DNA of 18,403 bases from CAZCCC01 sp964535715 (GTDB lineage Bacteria; Patescibacteriota; Patescibacteriia; Buchananbacterales; UBA6539), in the NCBI GenBank assembly GCA_964535715.1, contig CAZHUO010000025.1, positions 1-18,403 on the forward strand, read 5' to 3'. Below, one piece after another: positions 13,048-18,403 of the stretch. A program made the translations under genes and the position numbers. Numbering within the stretch: position 1 is the stretch's first letter; each line of letters begins with the position of its first letter. The notes under the pieces were generated by a model, which searched no databases, was not told the origin of the DNA, and saw only the letters and a program-made list of their open reading frames with translations.

Positions 13048-14103
13048 TTATTTTTTAGGCGGGTTAAAAAATCCCAAGTAGACTACATTTTCATTTTGTG
13101 GATCAACTTCCATATAAGCGGGACTGGCCGAACTTGGCAATTTTTTTGTAATCCAGGTCTTGCCGCCGTCTGTAGTCTTATAAAAAGTTGATTTTGTCGT
13201 ATAATAAATTTCCAAATTATTTTTCGGATTCATTGCTACTGAATAAATATCAGTTGTTGCCGGCGGCGTAATCAGAGGTATTGGTTCCCACGTATCACCG
13301 CCATCAGTTGTTTTAAGCAAACCGTACTTGGCAACCAAAAGCAGGCTGTCTTTTGTGCTTTTATCGAAAATCAAATTTTTATATTCAAACGAGCCTGAGT
13401 ATTGTTTAAGACCGTCATTTATTTCTTTCCATTCCGAGCCGCCGTTTGTTGTCTTGATTATTCCTTTTTTCTGAGTTGGAACATATATAATTTTAGTGTC
13501 GGTCGGATCAATCATTATTTTTTTTATGACGCTTTCAAATCTTGCCACTACCTGCCATTCGCCGCCGCCGTTTACGCTTTTTAAAATATCGCCTGCGGTA
13601 TTTCCGGCATAAACTATTAAATTATCATAGCTGTCAACTGCCAAGGCGGTAATTGTCTTGTCTATTCTGGTATCAATATATATTTCAGACCAAGTCCGGC
13701 CGCAATCCACGGTTTTTAAAATAGTATTGGCAAAACTTGCATAAATTACGCATTTATTTATTGAATCAATGGCAACCGTATTCAGCCGACCGTCGCCTAT
13801 CTGCCTGATTTTTTGCCAGCTGTCCGCGCTATCATAGCTGTAAAAAAGGCCATTGGCTTCAGAGCAGAGATAAATCGCCCTGTTGTCAGACGGGTCAAAA
13901 TTTAAATTAACCACATTGACATTGGCAATACTGCCAACTCCGCCTGAATGCAAAAATAAATTCTTCTGAACCCAATTGTCGCCTTTGTCAAATGATTTAA
14001 AAACCCCGGCTACACCGGCAGCGTCCTTATTTGAATTAAATTTAATTATACAGCCGCTGGTTAAAACCGATAATGCTAATAAAAAAACGATTAGCTTTTT
14101 CAT
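13048..14103 (-). CDS. Lipoprotein with seven Asp-box repeats (sortilin/Ycf48-like beta-propeller)
   Basis: 351 residues. The N-terminus is a lipoprotein-type signal peptide (M-K-K-L-I-V-F-L-L-A-L) with T-S-G-C and acceptable Cys at 18; the lipobox has T instead of L at -3, so it is not perfect. The rest is built of seven blades, each ending near a K-(S/T)-x-(D/N)-x-G-x-x-W Asp-box, in order: F-D-K-G-D-N-W, Y-D-S-A-D-S-W, V-D-C-G-R-T-W, V-N-G-G-G-E-W, T-N-G-G-S-E-W, T-D-G-G-D-T-W and T-D-G-G-K-T-W. Seven repeats match a seven-bladed propeller. Probably an extracytoplasmic binding or assembly protein; the partner is unknown. It sits between holB and frr with gaps of 12 and 11 bases, implying co-transcription with housekeeping genes. 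Confidence 0.85.
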   Translation of the reverse strand: MKKLIVFLLALSVLTSGCIIKFNSNKDAAGVAGVFKSFDKGDNWVQKNLFLHSGGVGSIANVNVVNLNFDPSDNRAIYLCSEANGLFYSYDSADSWQKIRQIGDGRLNTVAIDSINKCVIYASFANTILKTVDCGRTWSEIYIDTRIDKTITALAVDSYDNLIVYAGNTAGDILKSVNGGGEWQVVARFESVIKKIMIDPTDTKIIYVPTQKKGIIKTTNGGSEWKEINDGLKQYSGSFEYKNLIFDKSTKDSLLLVAKYGLLKTTDGGDTWEPIPLITPPATTDIYSVAMNPKNNLEIYYTTKSTFYKTTDGGKTWITKKLPSSASPAYMEVDPQNENVVYLGFFNPPKK

Positions 14104-14115
14104 AATTTTTCTATT

Positions 14116-15147
14116 TTAAAAATTTAAGATAAAATTTTCCAGCGCCAGTCTTGGATTAACATTAGCATCCAAATAATACTTGACTGATTTTACGCCTTTT
14201 ATTATTTCAAGCAATTTTTGTTTTGAATACAAACCTGAAAGCTGGCTTAATTCCGGATAAATCTTGGAATTGCTGACCAAATTTTGTCCGGCATATTTTG
14301 CCAAAACCAAATCGCGCATTACTTTTGTCCAGACATCAAGATGCTTTTTTATTGAATTAACATCATTGGCTTTGGCTATATCATCTATAATTTTAAATTT
14401 TTCACCCAAATTATTGTTTTTTAATAAAAAAATAAACTGTTTTGACTGATCCTGAAACTCTAAATAGATTTCATCGTCCTTAAAATATTCAATTGCCAGT
14501 CCGGGCTTCCCGCCTGAAATTTCGGAAATTAATTTGGCTTTTTTGCGCTCAAGTTTCTGGTCTATAAGATAATCAAAAATTTCTTTCTTGCTGGCTGGCA
14601 AAAAATTCAGAATTTGGCAGCGTGACAAGATCGTTTTAGGCAATGAATTTATTTTACTTGTCACTAAAATAATAACTGTTTTTTTAGTCGGCTCTTCAAG
14701 AGTTTTTAAAAGCGAATTAGCGGCTTCCTGGCTTAATTTTTCAGATTCCATTATTACTGCAACTTTATGGGAATCCATAAACGAATGCAAGCTTAATTTT
14801 GCTTGCAGTTCGCGAATCTGGCCGATGCTGATGTTTTTTTTCAGTTTGCCGGTTTTTTCATCATTAACCCTTTTTAGCCAGAAAACATCGGGATGGATTT
14901 TATTTATTGCCTGCTTGCATGGCCGGCATTCAAAACAAGGAATATTTCCGCTGCTTTTTCCTAAATTATCGCATATCAATGAATCAGCAAAATACTGAGC
15001 AACCAATGTTTTTCCGATATTACTTGGCCCGCTAAACAAATAGGCATGGTTAAAATTCAAATTATAAAGGCTTTTTTGGAGATAATTAACAATATTTGAG
15101 TGACCGATAACCGGCCACTTGAATTGACTATTTTTAACACTTGCCAT
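14116..15147 (-). CDS. holB: DNA polymerase III delta' subunit (clamp loader)
   Basis: A 343-residue AAA+ clamp-loader subunit. Walker A G40-P-S-N-I-G-K-T47, a four-cysteine zinc module (C59, C71, C74, C77), the helix S-Q-E-A-A-N-S-L-L-K-T-L-E-E-P (139-153) and the S175-R-C177 arginine-finger motif are all typical of delta'. Unlike E. coli delta', the Walker A is intact, as is usual in Gram-positive and many other bacteria. A DnaX paralogue is much longer and has stronger Walker B; here the length and the region after S-R-C favour HolB. First gene of the holB-lipoprotein-frr-rseP unit. The ATG has no SD; a TAGAAT box ends exactly six bases upstream. Confidence 0.9.
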   Translation of the reverse strand: MASVKNSQFKWPVIGHSNIVNYLQKSLYNLNFNHAYLFSGPSNIGKTLVAQYFADSLICDNLGKSSGNIPCFECRPCKQAINKIHPDVFWLKRVNDEKTGKLKKNISIGQIRELQAKLSLHSFMDSHKVAVIMESEKLSQEAANSLLKTLEEPTKKTVIILVTSKINSLPKTILSRCQILNFLPASKKEIFDYLIDQKLERKKAKLISEISGGKPGLAIEYFKDDEIYLEFQDQSKQFIFLLKNNNLGEKFKIIDDIAKANDVNSIKKHLDVWTKVMRDLVLAKYAGQNLVSNSKIYPELSQLSGLYSKQKLLEIIKGVKSVKYYLDANVNPRLALENFILNF

Positions 15148-15153
15148 TTATAT

Positions 15154-15182
15154 ATTCTACCAATAATGATAAGTTTCTGCAA
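15154..15182 (-). promoter_or_regulatory. Promoter of holB, apparently giving a leaderless mRNA
   Basis: On the minus strand: TTGCAG (15177-15182), a 17-base spacer, TG-G, then TAGAAT (15154-15159), six bases (15148-15153), then ATG. The expected start of transcription falls on or next to the A of the start codon. Confidence 0.55.
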
Positions 15183-15205
15183 GTTAAAATTATAAAGAAT
15201 GTTAT

Positions 15206-15237
15206 AAAAAATCGGCAAAAAAAGCTTTTGTTGCCGA
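15206..15237 (-). terminator. Rho-independent terminator after the glycosidase-like gene
   Basis: On the minus strand TCGGCAA pairs with TTGCCGA (15212-15218 and 15231-15237), followed by six T (15206-15211). It begins about ten bases beyond the stop at 15247 and insulates holB. A shorter T stretch on the other side may give weak activity on the plus strand. Confidence 0.8.
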
Positions 15238-15246
15238 CTTTTGATT

Positions 15247-16263
15247 TTACTGCCAAATCTTTATTGCCTGCTTCCAAATTTCCGGATAACCGGTTTTTTT
15301 AAGCCAATACCAATATTCAGCTCCCCAAAGATAAGTTTCGGTAAAACCGGCTTTTTTGGCATAATTAAGATTATTTTTAAATCTTTCAAAATTAAATGAC
15401 ATTTGCTGCTCATCTAAACTTAGTTCTACCATTCGGCGATTCATTGTCCAGGGTTCCATTTGTAATTCGGTAATTATAATCTCCTTTAAATTTTTATTAA
15501 AAAATTTGGTAAAGTCGGCTTTTAGCCGGTATATTGAAGGAGGAACGAAAAAATAGTCCCAAAATCCGTATTTTTCATTCCAAACGACCCGATACATTGT
15601 TATCCCTAAAATGTCGGCAACCGAAGCCGCATTTTGCCAGTGGCTAAGCTCGCCGCTGTCAGTTACTATTATCGGTTTGTCTACACTGAGAGACTTGACT
15701 AAATTTATTTCTTCAATTAAAAATTCCTTGCTGGGTTTAGGGCATTCGCCAAACCAGGCGAACAAAGGCTCATTTTCAACCTGCCAGCTTTTAATTGCCT
15801 CATTATTTCGGTAGCGCATAATCGTTTCCCTAATAAATTCAAGCTGCTGGTCTTTTATTACCAAAGGCGCCAAATCTTTAATCCATTTTGGGTCATGACA
15901 TTCCGGCCAGCGAGGTGCACGCCTGCCCAGCGCTAAAATAACATCCACGTTGCTAATTTTTGCCTGATCAAGCTGCCAATCTAAATCTTCAAAATTAAAA
16001 CTATCCTGAACTGCTTCAATTTCATCCCAATAGGCAACAAGGCGGATATTGCTTACGTTAAGCTCATTTAAAATTGCCATGTATGCTTCTTTCCAATCAA
16101 GCTCGAGGTCTATTGCGTATTTTTTGCTGAATGTTACTCCATAAATAATTTTATTTTTACTGCTGAAATCTTTAATAAAAAGCCAAAAAAAACACAATAA
16201 TATTGTAAGTATTATAATTGTCCAAATAATTAATTTCTTTTTCTTTTTTTTTCTGAAAATCAT
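15247..16263 (-). CDS. Membrane-anchored TIM-barrel glycosidase-like protein (GH-A clan type)
   Basis: 338 residues from the ATG at 16261-16263; an alternative TTG eight codons upstream has no better signals. A lysine-rich start (3-10) and one membrane helix (about 11-30) leave the rest outside the membrane. The body has a TIM-barrel pattern of glycosyl hydrolase clan A (GH5/39/42-like). Candidate acid/base Glu165 lies in Q-V-E-N-E-P (N164-E165-P166) and candidate nucleophile Glu266 in I-T-E-L-Q (264-268). Aromatic subsites include W119, W160 and Y317-W318-Y319-W320. The best-supported reading is a beta-glycosidase-like enzyme; substrate and exact GH family cannot be read from sequence alone. 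Single gene with its own terminator, lying between the R-M pair and holB. Confidence 0.7.
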   Translation of the reverse strand: MIFRKKKKKKLIIWTIIILTILLCFFWLFIKDFSSKNKIIYGVTFSKKYAIDLELDWKEAYMAILNELNVSNIRLVAYWDEIEAVQDSFNFEDLDWQLDQAKISNVDVILALGRRAPRWPECHDPKWIKDLAPLVIKDQQLEFIRETIMRYRNNEAIKSWQVENEPLFAWFGECPKPSKEFLIEEINLVKSLSVDKPIIVTDSGELSHWQNAASVADILGITMYRVVWNEKYGFWDYFFVPPSIYRLKADFTKFFNKNLKEIIITELQMEPWTMNRRMVELSLDEQQMSFNFERFKNNLNYAKKAGFTETYLWGAEYWYWLKKTGYPEIWKQAIKIWQ

Positions 16264-16269
16264 GCTTAA

Positions 16270-16324
16270 ATTATATAAAATTAACAAAAAATTAAAATAT
16301 GAATGCTGAAAGTGAAATATTATA
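16270..16324 (-). promoter_or_regulatory. Two candidate -10 boxes for the glycosidase-like gene
   Basis: TATAAT at 16319-16324 (minus) has a TTGATT 19 bases upstream and would give a leader of about 50 bases. TATAAT at 16270-16275 (minus) ends exactly six bases before the ATG and would give a leaderless mRNA, but has no good -35. Sequence alone does not decide between them. Confidence 0.4.
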
Positions 16325-16328
16325 CACC

Positions 16329-17306
16329 TTAATTAATATTTTTAATCAATTCCATAAAACCTTTTGTATTAACAAAATAATTTTGTGGGTTTTGTTTAAG
16401 ATTTTTTGTTATATTATTCAGTTGATTAAATATTTTACCTTTTATTAAATATTTTTTATTTGTAAATAAATTAAAATATATCCCGTCAAGAAATGAAACA
16501 TAATGCATATTTGGATTATTCTCGGAAAAACTGATAAATGATATTACCTCATTGATTTGCTTGTCTTGTCCACCTCCGCCTTCTTTCATGTGTTTATGTT
16601 CAACAATAAAAATATCCTTACCACTTCTAATTAAAAAATCAGGCATTTTTTGCTCTTTACTTTTGCTCCAAGAAAATTTTATTTTGTAGCATTTTAACAA
16701 ATCTTTAAAAAGCCTCTTACCTTTTTTATCAGATTCAATATATTTTTTACTTCCCTGACAAATAAAATCTTCTAACAAAAAATGATTAGCTTTTTGGTAT
16801 CCCGCCTGATCAAGAATTTTTGCAACTTTATTGAGTCCTAGACTTCCGCTTTCTTTATGAGCCTTTGCATCTTTTCCAACTTGAAGCGTCGTAGGTGAAT
16901 ATCCATAAGATAAATAAATACAGTGTCTTAATTCAATATATTTATCAGCAATATTTCTTATTATTTCAAACTGATCTTTATTATTTAACTTGCTAAAAAG
17001 GCTATAAGAAATATCTACAACCGGCCAAAATGAAACAAACTCTGAATAATTAATATTTTTATTTTTTACAATTTCTAATATTTTTTCAGTAGCCTTTTCA
17101 ATCATTGCCTTATTTTTGTTATTTTTTGCAAAATTATATGCTGATATGCTTTCAAGTAAAGCATTATTTTTCTTCATTAGCTCTGTCGGATTTTTAGGAT
17201 TATTAGAAATAATAATATTACCACTTTTAATATAAAATTCATCAATAATTGGCTCTGGACTTTTAAGCGAAATATTCAATAATTTAATATTATTTACCTT
17301 CTTCAT
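16329..17306 (-). CDS. Type II restriction endonuclease, PD-(D/E)xK superfamily
   Basis: A 325-residue protein directly after the methyltransferase. The catalytic core is P222-D223, twelve residues, then E236-H-K238, that is PD...ExK with hydrophobic strands on both sides (F-L-I and I-F-I-V). A glycine-rich loop, G-G-G-G-Q-D-K-Q (243-250), follows. The N-terminal 200 residues are mostly helical and probably carry target recognition. The reaction expected is Mg-dependent cleavage of unmodified double-stranded DNA at the site protected by the partner. The start codon is three bases after the methyltransferase stop, with no Shine-Dalgarno, suggesting coupled synthesis after the protecting enzyme. 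Strongly A+T-rich and Lys/Asn-rich, unlike the housekeeping genes. Specificity cannot be read from the sequence. Confidence 0.78.
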   Translation of the reverse strand: MKKVNNIKLLNISLKSPEPIIDEFYIKSGNIIISNNPKNPTELMKKNNALLESISAYNFAKNNKNKAMIEKATEKILEIVKNKNINYSEFVSFWPVVDISYSLFSKLNNKDQFEIIRNIADKYIELRHCIYLSYGYSPTTLQVGKDAKAHKESGSLGLNKVAKILDQAGYQKANHFLLEDFICQGSKKYIESDKKGKRLFKDLLKCYKIKFSWSKSKEQKMPDFLIRSGKDIFIVEHKHMKEGGGGQDKQINEVISFISFSENNPNMHYVSFLDGIYFNLFTNKKYLIKGKIFNQLNNITKNLKQNPQNYFVNTKGFMELIKNIN

Positions 17307-17309
17307 AGA

Positions 17310-18314
17310 TTAAGATAATTTCAATTTTGTATTTGGATAAGCAAGCTCGTATGCATCCTCCAAAAAAGCCCTAGCGGTCATATAATCAAGCCTCCTCCTT
17401 CTTTCTCCATTTTTCTTATTTCCCTTAAAAGGAGACAAAAGAACATCACAAGTTTTTTTTCTAAAATCAAATAGCATTTGATTGCTATATTTAATTATTT
17501 TGTCAATTGCTTGATCATCGGCTCGCACTTCTATTACGGTTATTAATCTTGAGCTATTTTTAATATTAGCTAAATCATAATTAATTTCTTCAGGTCTCAT
17601 AAATGAAATCGGTTTTTTTGGATTTGTCGTATCCACCGCCCGCAAAGCAATCTGTCCTTTCGGGGCATTAAATTTCATATAAATACTTTTGTGCGGCGTC
17701 CTGCGCATTTTTTCAAAATATCCTAGCTTGCCAATCAATTGATCATTTTTATATACATCAATTTGATCATAAGCCTTTTGCATATTATCAAAACATATTA
17801 CACAAATCGGGTTTTCAGTATCATTAAAAAGCTGATCTTCAATTATTGTAATACTGACTAAGCGATTTTTAGGAAATTTTGAATTTAAAAATGTTTCTGG
17901 AATAATCATAACCCCAAAATCATTAACCAAGCATTTTTCAACTGCCAACTGATAAATATCATCATAATTACAGATATCAAAATATTTTTTTACATTTTGA
18001 TAAATTCCTTTTCTCTTTGCACTATAATTGGATAAGTAAGGCGGATTAGTTATTGTGATAGAATCTTTAATTCTGGGAATGTTTAAAAGACTATCATTTA
18101 TTTCCCAATTTAAATTATCATCAATATCAAAGCCTTTAATTTTTTTGAATCCAATTTTTTTTGCGGCTATGAGCAAATCACCATTTCCGGCAAATGGATC
18201 AAAAGCAATTTTTGCATCAATTTTTTTTATAAACTCTAAAACATGATCTTTTTGCCAAAAACTATTTTTAGTAAAAAATTGCCCTAAACTTCTTTTTTTT
18301 ATTATTGCATTCAT
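17310..18314 (-). CDS. Adenine-specific N6 DNA methyltransferase of a type II R-M system
   Basis: 334 residues. A G-Q-F-F-T motif X-like start (11-15), SAM-binding motif I F-D-P-F-A-G-N-G-D (38-46), motif II G-F-D-I-D (61-65) and catalytic motif IV T-N-P-P-Y (89-93) stand in the X-I-IV order of gamma-class (M.TaqI-like) N6-adenine methyltransferases. The C-terminal half, where target recognition is expected, is basic and not recognised. It methylates the host site so that the nuclease encoded next does not cut it. It is shorter than M.TaqI. Composition is markedly A+T-rich. A TATAAT box six bases before the ATG suggests leaderless expression. Complete at both ends. Confidence 0.87.
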   Translation of the reverse strand: MNAIIKKRSLGQFFTKNSFWQKDHVLEFIKKIDAKIAFDPFAGNGDLLIAAKKIGFKKIKGFDIDDNLNWEINDSLLNIPRIKDSITITNPPYLSNYSAKRKGIYQNVKKYFDICNYDDIYQLAVEKCLVNDFGVMIIPETFLNSKFPKNRLVSITIIEDQLFNDTENPICVICFDNMQKAYDQIDVYKNDQLIGKLGYFEKMRRTPHKSIYMKFNAPKGQIALRAVDTTNPKKPISFMRPEEINYDLANIKNSSRLITVIEVRADDQAIDKIIKYSNQMLFDFRKKTCDVLLSPFKGNKKNGERRRRLDYMTARAFLEDAYELAYPNTKLKLS

Positions 18315-18320
18315 AACCTA

Positions 18321-18329
18321 ATTATAGCA
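18321..18329 (-). promoter_or_regulatory. Extended -10 promoter of the R-M operon, apparently leaderless
   Basis: On the minus strand TGC (18327-18329) followed by TATAAT (18321-18326), then six bases and ATG at 18312-18314. The -35 region is only A+T-rich; extended -10 promoters can do without one. Transcription should start at or within one base of the ATG. Confidence 0.55.
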
Positions 18330-18403
18330 GTTTTAAATAATAAAAAATAGGCTTTGAATATTCTACTACCTAGACAAAAACCCATTTATTATACTAATAA
18401 CAC

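Noticed and set aside
16264..16287. TTG start giving eight extra residues to the glycosidase-like protein
   Set aside because: No Shine-Dalgarno, a rare start codon, and a TATAAT box lies inside this extension; the downstream ATG directly precedes the lysine block and anchor helix.

Overview
The window looks like chromosome from a Patescibacteria/CPR bacterium (Parcubacteria/Falkowbacteria-like). This is inferred from compact A+T-rich genes, a 411-residue ProS without its editing insert, a small conserved protein of a type I associate with CPR genomes (10873-11244), a secreted pilin-like/Ca-repeat/tandem-repeat protein (8661-10862), and intergenic palindromic repeats. No rRNA, tRNA, CRISPR array or transposase gene was recognised.

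Layout. 1-1330: a plus-strand gene for a FadL/OmpP1-type outer-membrane beta-barrel, with a strong promoter, a perfect Shine-Dalgarno (SD) and a terminator. 1329-2009: a minus-strand seven-TM sensor domain with no kinase attached. 2010-2346: intergenic DNA holding a hairpin, a candidate promoter and a mosaic of palindromic repeats. 2347-6712: the cell-shape operon mreB-mreC-mreD-mrdA (minus). 6839-7287: an isolated plus-strand orphan gene of 104 residues with its own promoter, SD and terminator. 7303-8538: proS, whose start codon lies inside a large inverted repeat. 8661-11244: a conserved small protein followed by a 733-residue secreted protein, whose signal-peptide region carries an in-frame palindromic element. 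11318-15147: holB, a seven-repeat lipoprotein, frr and rseP, probably one transcription unit. 15247-16263: a membrane-anchored glycosidase-like protein. 16329-18314: a type II restriction-modification pair (methyltransferase, then PD-(D/E)xK nuclease), visibly more A+T-rich than its neighbours.

How the genes fit together. MreB/C/D with PBP2 drive lateral wall synthesis; holB, frr, proS and rseP are housekeeping genes. The secreted and anchored proteins make an envelope set. The R-M pair is a mobile defence module.

Most notable: (i) an outer-membrane porin gene in a background that should lack an outer membrane; (ii) an in-frame palindromic repeat inside a signal peptide; (iii) -10 boxes set six bases before the ATG of holB and the methyltransferase, suggesting leaderless mRNAs, while only the two plus-strand genes have strong SDs; (iv) the orphan 104-residue protein with near-consensus expression signals.
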